Below, piece by piece: positions 1 through 6,807 of a stretch of DNA of 64,000 nt. The notes beneath the pieces are model-generated. The model had not been told where the DNA came from. It worked only from the letters and a program-made list of their open reading frames with translations, and searched no databases. Both the position numbers and the translations under genes were made by a program. Within the stretch, counting starts at the first letter, position 1; every line of letters starts with the position of its first letter. Source of the DNA: Georgenia muralis (GTDB taxonomy: Bacteria; Actinomycetota; Actinomycetes; Actinomycetales; Actinomycetaceae); the NCBI RefSeq assembly GCF_003814705.1, contig NZ_RKRA01000001.1:1178001-1242000 (forward strand), read 5' to 3'.

Positions 1-437
1 AGGGTGACGGTGGCTCCGTCGGCGCGCAGGATCTCGCGCGCACGCAGGGCGACGTCGAGGGTGAACGCGTGCTCGGGGTAGCCCGACGCCGTGCTGGAGC
101 CCACGGTGTTGCAGGCCTTGCTCCCGCCCCGGCCGTCGCCGACGGGGGCGTTGATCTGGGCCGGTGCGGCCGCGTTGCCGCCGTTGTGGCCGGGGTCGAG
201 CACCACGTGGAGGTCGGCCAGCGGGCCCGGCTCCTCGGTGGGCGCGGGCGTGGCGGACGACGGCGGGTCGGGCGTCGCCGCGGGTCCGGCCGGCGGGCCT
301 GGCGCGAGGTCGGGCGGGCGTGTACCGAGGTCGAGCGGACCCGCGCCGAGGACGAGACCGAGGGCGGCGACCGCCAGGACGGCGAGCGCGCCGAGAGCCA
401 CCAGGAGGGAGCGCACACGAGCCGACACGCGGCCCAT
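1..437 (-). CDS. N-acetylmuramoyl-L-alanine amidase, C-terminus cut by window edge
   Basis: This is the N-terminal part (about 145 residues) of a secreted zinc amidase that would cleave the bond between MurNAc and the stem peptide of peptidoglycan. The predicted protein has a basic start, one hydrophobic segment (LLVALGALAVLAVAALGLVL), a Pro/Ala-rich linker of about 40 residues and then the start of an Amidase_3 domain with LDPGHNGGN, whose His is a zinc ligand. Glu in SGYPEHAF is the likely second ligand. The ATG at 437 has GAGG directly before it; a GTG at 428 has better spacing to the same GAGG and may be the true start. The gene lies downstream of, and on the same strand as, the small peptide gene, with a strong hairpin between them. 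The family assignment is firm; the remaining zinc ligands are outside the window. Confidence 0.88.
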   Translation of the reverse strand, partial: MGRVSARVRSLLVALGALAVLAVAALGLVLGAGPLDLGTRPPDLAPGPPAGPAATPDPPSSATPAPTEEPGPLADLHVVLDPGHNGGNAAAPAQINAPVGDGRGGSKACNTVGSSTASGYPEHAFTLDVALRAREILRADGATVT

Positions 438-515
438 CCTCACACCGCGACGGCCACCGGTGCGCGCGGAAGCGACGCGCGCCACCGCGCGCGGGAACGG
501 GGACCGCACGCACGA

Positions 516-550
516 ACGTGGTGCGGGCGCTCAGCGCACCCGCACCACGT
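516..550 (-). terminator. Strong hairpin between peptide gene and amidase gene
   Basis: Two 12-base arms (ACGTGGTGCGGG and CCCGCACCACGT) are perfectly complementary and enclose an 11-base loop in which CGC and GCG can also pair. It starts 31 bases after the stop of the small peptide gene on the minus strand. There is no U-run, so it could be a terminator of the GC-rich actinobacterial kind, an attenuator that lowers amidase expression, or an mRNA 3' stabiliser for the peptide transcript. Confidence 0.6.
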
Positions 551-580
551 GTACCGGTCCGGCCGTGGCCGGCCGGCTGA

Positions 581-718
581 CTACTTCGCGCCGGGCGTCG
601 GCCAGCACATCACGCACATCGTGCGCATGGCACCGTCGGACGCGGCCGTGGCAGGCGCCACCGACACGCCGACGAGGGCCGCCGCCAGGAGCACGCTGGC
701 ACCGAGCTTCTTGATCAT
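581..718 (-). CDS. Small secreted peptide, 45 residues, with a CxxC pair
   Basis: I do not recognise a named family. The predicted 45-residue product begins MIKKLG, has a hydrophobic core at residues 6-20 and an A-T-A signal-peptidase site at residues 23-25, so it should be exported by Sec. About 20 residues would remain, ending MRTMCVMCWPTPGAK. The two cysteines (35 and 38) could form a disulfide, bind metal or be a modification site. GGGGAG eight bases before the ATG at 718 is a good ribosome-binding site, which is the main evidence that the gene is real. It lies divergent from a TrmB/LuxR-type regulator, close to a methyltransferase and a LanC-like cyclase, and shares an upstream DNA element with the cyclase operon. 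A RiPP precursor, a peptide signal or a redox/metal peptide are all possible. The Sec signal and the small number of Ser/Thr residues argue against a classical lanthipeptide precursor. Confidence 0.7.
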   Translation of the reverse strand: MIKKLGASVLLAAALVGVSVAPATAASDGAMRTMCVMCWPTPGAK

Positions 719-805
719 TGTTGTCTCCCCTCCCCGAGGTACATGAGGCCCACGGCCTCCTTCCCTGATCATCGGGCCAAGAGCGGTCGGGAACTGCACC
801 AGGGC

Positions 806-829
806 CGTGGCAACTTCCGGTCATGGCAC
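806..829 (-). promoter_or_regulatory. Two-part operator-like element upstream of the small peptide gene
   Basis: Read on the minus strand the sequence is GTGCCATG, nine bases, TGCCACG. The same parts with the same nine-base spacing occur in front of the LanC-like operon at 4231-4254 and, with one mismatch, on the other strand at 4219-4242. The element ends 87 bases before the peptide start codon, a usual place for an activator site just upstream of a promoter. It is also within the 266-base gap shared with the divergent regulator gene, so that regulator is the obvious candidate to bind it. Binding is inferred, not shown. Confidence 0.5.
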
Positions 830-939
830 AAAGTTCCCCCACATCTCCGTATCGTGGTGGGCCCTCCGCCCTCCATGGGTGCCCCCAGGCCGGCACCAGG
901 AGCCACGCGGGTCGACGACCTCCTCACCGCGACTGCCGA

Positions 940-958
940 CCGATCCCCGTACGATCGG
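940..958 (+). promoter_or_regulatory. Inverted repeat upstream of the TrmB/LuxR-type regulator
   Basis: CCGATC and GATCGG are separated by seven bases and end 26 bases before the ATG of the regulator. The repeat could be an autoregulatory operator or a hairpin in the 5' leader. It is unlike the GTGCCATG element further upstream. Confidence 0.35.
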
Positions 959-984
959 GACCGGAAGCGCACGTCAGGAGAGCC

Positions 985-1959
985 ATGTTCGAGCCACTCG
1001 GTCTCGATGAGACCGCGATCGCGGTCTACCGCGCGCTCCTGACGACGCCCGGGCTCAGTCCGCAGGGCCTCACGGTCGCCACCGGTCTCAACCCCGGCCA
1101 GGTGCACGCGGTGCTGGACCTCCTGGAGGAGAAGGGCTTCCTCCGGCGCTCGCACAACGACCCGGGTGAGCTGCGCACCGAGTCGCCGCTGGTCGCCTTC
1201 GAACGCCTCATCGGACGCCACGAGGAGGTGCTGCACCGCTCGCAGGAGCAGCTCAGCTCGATGCGGGCGGGCTCGGCCGAGCTGGTGGAGGAGTACCACC
1301 GTGTGCTCGAGCGCACGCGCCTCGGCCAGATCGAGCACATCGTGGCGACCGACGAGATCGTCGCCCGGGTCCTCGAGCTGGGACAGAACGCGGAGCGGTC
1401 CGTTGATTCCCTGCTGACGACGTCGCCCACCCAGCACCAGATCGAGCAGGCGAAGAGCGACGAGGCCGCCATGCTCGCCCGTGGCATGCGCCTCCGCTCG
1501 ATCATTCCGGCTGCGGGCCGGCACGTCGATGGCGTCGTCGAATACGCCGCTTGGCTACAGGAACGCGGCGGCGCCGCCCGGACGGTGCTGTCGGTGCCGA
1601 ATCAGACGCTGCTCTACGACGGCGAGGTCGCCGTCCTCATGTTCAACCACGCCGACTTCACCCGCGGGGCCATCGTCCTGTCCGCGCCGGGAGCCGTGGT
1701 CGCCCTCCAGTCCCTCTTCGACCTGCTGTGGGAGTCGGGCACGGACCTCGTCGAGCCGCCCAGCCTGGACGAGCTCCGGCCGGAGGAGCGCGAGCTGCTC
1801 CAGCTCCTCGGCCGCGGGATGAAGGACGAGGCCGTGGCACGCGCCCTCGGCATCTCCATCCGCACGGTCCGGCGGATGATCAACATCCTCAGCGAGCGGC
1901 TCGACGCACCGAGCCGGTTCACCCTCGGGGCGCGCGCCCACGAGCGCGGCCTCATCTAG
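985..1959 (+). CDS. TrmB-like / LuxR C-terminal transcriptional regulator
   Basis: The predicted protein has 324 residues. Its first 60 residues (LGLDETAIAVYRALL through the LLEEKGFLRRS wing) look like the winged-helix domain of TrmB-type regulators. The middle is a long helical segment with an uncharacterised sensor region. The last 65 residues carry a LuxR/GerE-type helix-turn-helix (LGRGMKDEAVARALGISIRTV). This architecture is common in actinobacteria, often next to small secreted peptides or peptide-modification genes; that association is from memory. The ATG at 985 is chosen because CAGGAG precedes it and the winged helix begins at once. Its TAG stop shares the four bases CTAG with the stop of the convergent methyltransferase gene. 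It probably controls the peptide gene and the cyclase operon through the shared element; the ligand is unknown. Confidence 0.8.
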   Translation: MFEPLGLDETAIAVYRALLTTPGLSPQGLTVATGLNPGQVHAVLDLLEEKGFLRRSHNDPGELRTESPLVAFERLIGRHEEVLHRSQEQLSSMRAGSAELVEEYHRVLERTRLGQIEHIVATDEIVARVLELGQNAERSVDSLLTTSPTQHQIEQAKSDEAAMLARGMRLRSIIPAAGRHVDGVVEYAAWLQERGGAARTVLSVPNQTLLYDGEVAVLMFNHADFTRGAIVLSAPGAVVALQSLFDLLWESGTDLVEPPSLDELRPEERELLQLLGRGMKDEAVARALGISIRTVRRMINILSERLDAPSRFTLGARAHERGLI

Positions 1960-2837
1960 CCACGATCGCCGAGGAGCTCCTCCATCCGGTCGCGCGGCCC
2001 CTCGGAGCGCACCGCCTCGACGAGGACCTGCGGGTGGCGCGGGCCGGCGTCGGTGACGCGGTGGCGGGCGACCACGTCGAACCCGGCCGCACGGAGCTCG
2101 CGCACGACGGTGGCGACGGTGACCACCCGCAGGCGCGAGGTGCACACGACGACGTCCTCGGCGCCCTGCTCGATCGGCAGTACGGTCAGCCGCCAGGTCG
2201 GAGAGCCGGGCTCCCAGTACTCGTGGACGCGGAAGACCCTCCCGCTCGGTGCGACGACGACGCGCTCGACCTCCACCGGCAGGTCCTCGGCGCCGTGGTC
2301 GACGGCGCTGACGACGAGCCGGCCCTCGGGGAGGAGGTGCCGGCGGGCGCAGGCGAACATCGACGCACGCGCAGCGGGCTCGTACGAGCCCAGGGTCGGC
2401 GACGCCACGACGACCGCCCCGAAGCCCGCCTCGAGGGTGTAGGTCCACGGGTCCGCCCGGACCACCTCGAAGGACGAGCGCAGCCGGGCCGGGCCGAGGG
2501 CGACCCGCCGGCGCACCGCGTCGAGGACGACCTCCGACCGGTCGAGCGCGGTGACGCGGCGGCCGAGGGAGAGCAGCGGCACGCTGAGGCGGCCCGCACC
2601 GACGGCGAGGTCCAGCACGGGCCCGTCGACGCCGAGCACAACCCGCAGCAGGGCGTGGATCTCCCGGAGGTCGCCGTCGGCGACGTCGCCCAGGGTCAGT
2701 GCGCCGACGTCGTCGGTGAGCTCGCGGACGTCGATGTTCCCGCCGAGGGAGGCGACGATGCGCCCGGCGTGGCCGGGGATGCCGTGCGCCGCCGCGCCGG
2801 GGTGGTGATAGGTACGAGCAACGGTCGGGACGGCCAT
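1956..2837 (-). CDS. Class I SAM-dependent methyltransferase
   Basis: The predicted protein has 293 residues. A 70-residue N-terminal segment precedes a Rossmann methyltransferase core with motif I VLDLAVGAGR at residues 74-83 and an acidic residue in VTALDRS ending the second strand, which would bind the SAM ribose. The C-terminal part (VVRELRAAGFDVV) is typical of methyltransferase domain families 11/25. The substrate cannot be read from sequence. It follows the LanC-like gene by 40 bases on the same strand, so the two are probably co-transcribed and may modify one substrate, possibly the nearby peptide. GAGAGGTGG before the ATG at 2837 fixes the start. Methyltransferases accompany LanC-like or dehydrogenase enzymes in several RiPP pathways, but no other known pathway enzyme is present here. 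Confidence 0.82.
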   Translation of the reverse strand: MAVPTVARTYHHPGAAAHGIPGHAGRIVASLGGNIDVRELTDDVGALTLGDVADGDLREIHALLRVVLGVDGPVLDLAVGAGRLSVPLLSLGRRVTALDRSEVVLDAVRRRVALGPARLRSSFEVVRADPWTYTLEAGFGAVVVASPTLGSYEPAARASMFACARRHLLPEGRLVVSAVDHGAEDLPVEVERVVVAPSGRVFRVHEYWEPGSPTWRLTVLPIEQGAEDVVVCTSRLRVVTVATVVRELRAAGFDVVARHRVTDAGPRHPQVLVEAVRSEGPRDRMEELLGDRG

Positions 2838-2877
2838 GGCGGCACCACCTCTCGGCCGGGCGACCCGGCGGACGGCT

Positions 2878-4110
2878 CTACCAGAAGAAGGGGACGCGGC
2901 GCTCCTCGGGACCCAGGAGGGTCTCGAGGGCGATGAGGATCCCGGCGGCGCCGGAGCTGAGGTCGACACCCCGGGCGACGTCCAGGTCCGTGCCGCCCAG
3001 CAGTCCGAGCCGCTCGAGGTGGGGGCGCATGAGCGCGCGCCGCTGGACGGCGGTGTCCCACGGGGTGCGACGGAGGTGCCACAGCGCGACGGCGGTGCCC
3101 GCCGCCCCGTCGAGGAGGCCGGGGCGCTCGGGGACGTAGCACTCGCAGGCCGTGGCGATCCACTCCTGCGCGTCGCCGAGCCAGCCGGCGTCGAGGTGGC
3201 CTGCGGCCTCGCGCAGCACCATGGCGAGCCCGGCGCTGCCGTTGCCCAGGAGCGGCTCCTGCCACCACAGCGGGGAGGCGTTCGCGTCGCTGAGCGGGCC
3301 CCAGCCCAGCAGGGCCAGGTCGTGCAGGAGCGCGACCTCGATGGGAGCGAGGAGCGACTCGTCCTCGGAGACCTCGTACAGGTCGAGCAGGAAGAGGGCG
3401 GCTCCGGCGCCGCCACGGAGCACACCCGCGCCGTGCCGTCCGGCGCCGAGCCGGACCGTGAGCTCGCCGGCGATCGAGGCGAGGCGGTCCATGAGGGCGC
3501 TCTCGTCCAGGATCGGGGCCCGCTCGAGCAGGGCGAGGCCGAGCCCGGAGAGGCCCCGTGCCACCGAGACGTCCAGCGGCCCCAGCGGCGCGGCGTCGAC
3601 CGTCCGCCACAACTCCTCGGCGGCGTCCGCGCGGCCGAGACGGGACAGCGCCAACGCCACGCCGCTCGCGCCGTCGAAGAGGCCGGGCCGGCGCGGGTCC
3701 ACGCGCACGGCCGAGCGCTCGAGCCAGTCCACGAGCTCCGTGGGGACGTCCACACCGGACTCGGCGAGGGCCCACAGCACGCCGGCGGCGCCGCGCCCGA
3801 AGGTCACCGCGGCCTCGCCCGACGGGCCGGGGAAGAGCCGGTCGGACCGCTCGGGGGTGGCCGTGGCGAGGATCTGCCGCACGAGGCGGTCCCGGGTCGA
3901 GCGGTAGGCGGGGGCACCGCGGTCGGTGAGGTCGACGACGGTGCCCCGCCCGCCCCGGCGGACCGGCGACCGGACCGGCTCACGCGTGAGCAGGTCGATC
4001 ACCTCGCCGGAAGCAGCCCCGGACGGGACCACAAGATTCGCCATGCGGGTGCGCGACCCCGTCACCGCTGCACGGCGCTGCTCGAACGGGTGCGTCCTGG
4101 CCTCGATCAT
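2878..4110 (-). CDS. Stand-alone LanC-like cyclase domain protein (class III/IV type)
   Basis: The predicted 410-residue protein resembles the C-terminal cyclase domain of class III/IV lanthipeptide synthetases. It contains the domain-entry sequence ATPERSDRLFPG at residues 84-95, then seven GxxG-type repeats (about residues 104, 143, 184, 229, 287, 331 and 382) that would form the alpha/alpha toroid, and it ends VPFFW. The zinc ligands of true LanC enzymes (Cys in the fifth repeat, Cys-His in the sixth) are absent; the only cysteines are the pair in ATACECY. Class III cyclase domains also lack zinc ligands. The lyase and kinase domains that normally precede this domain are missing, and the first 70 residues are not a kinase. 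AGAGGGGG precedes the ATG at 4110. It could be an accessory binding protein, a cyclase acting with enzymes encoded elsewhere, or a remnant of a larger synthetase. Confidence 0.82.
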   Translation of the reverse strand: MIEARTHPFEQRRAAVTGSRTRMANLVVPSGAASGEVIDLLTREPVRSPVRRGGRGTVVDLTDRGAPAYRSTRDRLVRQILATATPERSDRLFPGPSGEAAVTFGRGAAGVLWALAESGVDVPTELVDWLERSAVRVDPRRPGLFDGASGVALALSRLGRADAAEELWRTVDAAPLGPLDVSVARGLSGLGLALLERAPILDESALMDRLASIAGELTVRLGAGRHGAGVLRGGAGAALFLLDLYEVSEDESLLAPIEVALLHDLALLGWGPLSDANASPLWWQEPLLGNGSAGLAMVLREAAGHLDAGWLGDAQEWIATACECYVPERPGLLDGAAGTAVALWHLRRTPWDTAVQRRALMRPHLERLGLLGGTDLDVARGVDLSSGAAGILIALETLLGPEERRVPFFW

Positions 4111-4218
4111 GGCGGGCCCCCTCTCGTGTTCCTCGTCCGGGTGATCGCCCCGGACCCCTCCAGATCAGGTGCGACACATCGAAACTACGAGGCGGGGAGA
4201 GCCGGTACCAGCCCTGGA

Positions 4219-4254
4219 CGAGGCACGTCCGTGCCATGGCACGTTCATGCCACG
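4219..4254 (-). promoter_or_regulatory. Operator-like element upstream of the LanC-like/methyltransferase operon
   Basis: On the plus strand 4231-4254 reads GTGCCATG, nine bases, TGCCACG, identical in parts and spacing to the element before the small peptide gene. Because GTGCCATGGCAC (4231-4242) is a perfect palindrome, the minus strand also carries the element at 4219-4242 with one mismatch (TGCCTCG). A second inverted repeat, GGCACG-tc-CGTGCC at 4223-4236, overlaps it. The element ends 108 bases before the LanC-like start codon. The rest of the 4111-4301 gap holds no gene that I can support. Confidence 0.5.
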
Positions 4255-4283
4255 CCCAGGGCCTCCGGGACAGACCCGGCGGC

Positions 4284-4300
4284 GGCCCGGCGCGCGGGCC
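4284..4300 (-). terminator. Hairpin just after the bkd operon
   Basis: GGCCCG and CGGGCC flank a five-base loop immediately after the stop codon of the E2 gene on the minus strand. There is no U-run, as is usual in this GC-rich window, so terminator function is only likely. Confidence 0.4.
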
Positions 4301-4301
4301 G

Positions 4302-5798
4302 TCAGCCCCAGACGAGAACCTGGGCCGGATCCTCGAGCACGCGCGCGACGTCGGCGAGCAGCCGCGACCCGAGGGCGCCGTCCACGAGGCGGTGGTCCAT
4401 CGACAGCGCCAGCTGGGTGACCCAGCGGGGCCGGACCTTGCCCTTGTGGACCCACGGCTGGCGCCTGACCGAGCCGAACGCCAGGATCACCGACTCCCCC
4501 GGGTTGAGGATCGGGGTGCCGGTGTCGATGCCGAAGACGCCGACGTTGGTGATGGAGATCGTCCCGTCCGACATGTCCTGTGGCGTGGTCTTCCCGGCCC
4601 GGGCGGTCGCGGTGAGGTCGGCGAGCGCCACGGCGAGGTCGTGGAGCTTCATCCGGTTGGCGTTCTTGATGTTGGGAACGACCAGGCCCCGCGGCGTGGA
4701 GGCCGCGATGCCGAGGTTCATGTAGTGCTTGTAGACGATCTCCTTGGTCTGGTCGTCCCAGCTGGCGTTGACCTCCGGGTGGCGGCGCACCCCGTGGATG
4801 AACGCCTTCATGACGATGAGCAGGGGGGTCACCCGCACGTCGGCGAACTCCCGGTCGGCCCGGAGGCGCTCGACGAGCTTCATCGTCTTGGTCACGTCGA
4901 CGGTCTGGAACACGGTCACGTGCGGGGCGGTGAAGGCGGAGGAGACCATCGCCTCGGCCGTGCGGCGCCGGACGGCCTTGGCCGGCACCCGCGTCTGCCG
5001 GCCGTCCTCGGAGACCGTCCCGCCCGCGAGCCACGGCTCCTCGTCGCCGGGGTAGGTCGCCAACGGCCTGGCCTCGGTCTTGGCCTGCTGGGCGACGACG
5101 TCCTCGCGGGTCACGATGCCGCCGGGCCCGGAGCCCCGGACCACCGTGAGGTCGACGCCGAGGTCCTTGGCGAGCTTGCGCACCGGCGGCTTGGCCATGA
5201 CGCGCAGCCCGGCGGGGCCGTCCGCCGTGGGCGGCGTGGCCGCGGAGCCGGTGCGCTGCGTGGCCGACGACGGGCGAGCCGTGGCGGGCGGCGCGGCCGG
5301 CCCGCGCGCCGGCGCCGGTGCCGGTGCCGGCGCCGGCGCCGGTGCCGGTGCGGGAGCCGGTGCAGCTGCCCGTGCCGGTACAGGTGCGGGAGCCGAATCC
5401 GGGGCCGCCGCGCGTCGTGGCCGCCGCGCGGCCGTCGCCCCCTTGGTCCCGTACCCCACCAGCACGCTCCCGGAGCTGTCGTCCGCCCCCGCCTGCGAGG
5501 CATCGGTCGTCTGCGCCGGCCGGTCGGCGGGCGGCTCGCCCGGCGCGCCCCCGGGGTCGGTGTCGATGACGATGATCGGCGTCCCGACGTCGACCGTCGC
5601 CCCCTCGGGGACGAGGAGCTCGTGGACGAGTCCGGCGTAGGGGCTGGGGAGCTCGACGACCGACTTGGCCGTCTCGATCTCGCACAGCTGCTGGTCGACG
5701 GCGACGGTGTCACCGACCGCCACCGCCCAGGTGACCAGGTCGGCCTCGGTCAGGCCCTCACCGACGTCGGGGAGTCGGAACTGCTGGTAGCTCGGCAC
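4302..5798 (-). CDS. bkdC: Dihydrolipoamide acyltransferase (E2) of a branched-chain 2-oxoacid dehydrogenase
   Basis: The predicted 498-residue E2 core transfers the acyl group from lipoate to CoA. One N-terminal lipoyl domain (residues 1-80) has the lipoylated Lys45 in ETAKSVV. A long flexible Ala/Pro linker follows, with many consecutive Ala-Pro pairs encoded by a GCC/CCG-type repeat near 5310-5360. The peripheral subunit-binding domain (PPVRKLAKDLGVDL) comes next, then the catalytic domain with the active-site motif DHRLVDG near the C-terminus. It is the last gene of an E1alpha-E1beta-E2 operon and starts ten bases after E1beta ends. Paired E1alpha/E1beta subunits with a single lipoyl domain favour a branched-chain or general 2-oxoacid complex over the AceE-type pyruvate complex. 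No E3 gene is present. Substrate choice (branched-chain versus pyruvate) is inferred. Confidence 0.9.
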   Translation of the reverse strand: MPSYQQFRLPDVGEGLTEADLVTWAVAVGDTVAVDQQLCEIETAKSVVELPSPYAGLVHELLVPEGATVDVGTPIIVIDTDPGGAPGEPPADRPAQTTDASQAGADDSSGSVLVGYGTKGATAARRPRRAAAPDSAPAPVPARAAAPAPAPAPAPAPAPAPAPARGPAAPPATARPSSATQRTGSAATPPTADGPAGLRVMAKPPVRKLAKDLGVDLTVVRGSGPGGIVTREDVVAQQAKTEARPLATYPGDEEPWLAGGTVSEDGRQTRVPAKAVRRRTAEAMVSSAFTAPHVTVFQTVDVTKTMKLVERLRADREFADVRVTPLLIVMKAFIHGVRRHPEVNASWDDQTKEIVYKHYMNLGIAASTPRGLVVPNIKNANRMKLHDLAVALADLTATARAGKTTPQDMSDGTISITNVGVFGIDTGTPILNPGESVILAFGSVRRQPWVHKGKVRPRWVTQLALSMDHRLVDGALGSRLLADVARVLEDPAQVLVWG

Positions 5799-5808
5799 AC
5801 GTGCTCCT

Positions 5809-6807
5809 TCAGTAGGCGAGGGCCCGGTCCACGGCGTCGAGGACGCGGTCCAGACCGGGGAGGTAGGCCTCCTCGTTCGCGCTCGCCGGGTAGGGGGTGT
5901 GGTAGCCGCCCACCCGGAGCACGGGGGCCTCGAGGGAGTAGAAGCACCGCTCGGCGACCCGGGCGGCGATCTCGGCGCCGGGGCCGAAGAACACCGGGGC
6001 CTCGTGAACGACCACGAGCCGGCCGGTCCGGGCGACCGAGGCCTCGACCGCGCCGAAGTCGATCGGCGAGATCGAGCGTAGGTCGATGACCTCGAGCTCG
6101 TGGCCCTCCTGCGCGGCCACCTCGGCGGCGGTGAGCATCGTGCGCACGGCAGGGCCGTACCCGACGAGGGTGAGGTCGCGCCCCGGCCGCACGGTCCGGG
6201 CGGAGTGCAGACCGGTCGTCAGGGCGTCGGCGCCGAGGTCGACCTCGGCGTCGAGGTCCGCCTCGCCCTTCTCCCAGTAGCGGGCCTTGGGCTCGAGGAA
6301 GAGCACGGGGTCCGGCGAGGCGATGGCCTGCTGGATCATCGTGTAGCCGTCCGCGGCGGTGGCGGGGCTGACGATCCGCAGGCCGGCGGTGTGCGCGAAG
6401 AGCGCCTCGGGCGACTCGCTGTGGTGCTCGACCGCGCCGATCCCGCCGCCGTAGGGCACGCGGATGACCACGGGCATGGACAGGTCCCCGCACGAGCGGT
6501 ACGTGAGCTTGGCCAGCTGGGTGGTGATCTGGTCGTAGGCGGGGAAGATGAAGCCGTCGAACTGGATCTCGCAGACCGGCCGGTACCCGGCCATGGCGAG
6601 CCCGATGGCGGTGCCGATGATCCCCGACTCGGCCAGGGGCGTGTCGACGACCCGGTCGGGGCCGAAGTCCTTCTGTAGGCCGTCGGTGACGCGGAAGACC
6701 CCGCCGAGCGGGCCGATGTCCTCACCCATGAGGAGGACCTTGTCGTCGCGCTCCAGGGCGCGGCGCAGGCCGGCGTTGACGGCCTTCGCCAGGACCGTCG
6801 TGCTCAT
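5809..6807 (-). CDS. bkdB: 2-oxoacid dehydrogenase E1 component, beta subunit
   Basis: The predicted 332-residue protein is the transketolase-like pyrimidine-binding subunit that, with the alpha subunit, decarboxylates a branched-chain 2-oxoacid using thiamine diphosphate. Family sequences such as GEDIGPLGGVFRVTDGL, DTPLAESGIIGTAIG and PYGGGIGAVEHHSES are present. Length is normal for the family. Its ATG overlaps the stop of the alpha-subunit gene by four bases (ATGA), indicating translational coupling and equal subunit synthesis. Confidence 0.92.
   Translation of the reverse strand: MSTTVLAKAVNAGLRRALERDDKVLLMGEDIGPLGGVFRVTDGLQKDFGPDRVVDTPLAESGIIGTAIGLAMAGYRPVCEIQFDGFIFPAYDQITTQLAKLTYRSCGDLSMPVVIRVPYGGGIGAVEHHSESPEALFAHTAGLRIVSPATAADGYTMIQQAIASPDPVLFLEPKARYWEKGEADLDAEVDLGADALTTGLHSARTVRPGRDLTLVGYGPAVRTMLTAAEVAAQEGHELEVIDLRSISPIDFGAVEASVARTGRLVVVHEAPVFFGPGAEIAARVAERCFYSLEAPVLRVGGYHTPYPASANEEAYLPGLDRVLDAVDRALAY

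Noticed and set aside
581-4110. Classical class III lanthipeptide or daptide cluster
   Set aside because: No LanKC kinase/lyase and none of the daptide dehydrogenase and aminotransferase genes are present; the peptide has a Sec signal and few Ser/Thr. Only a looser RiPP-like link is kept.
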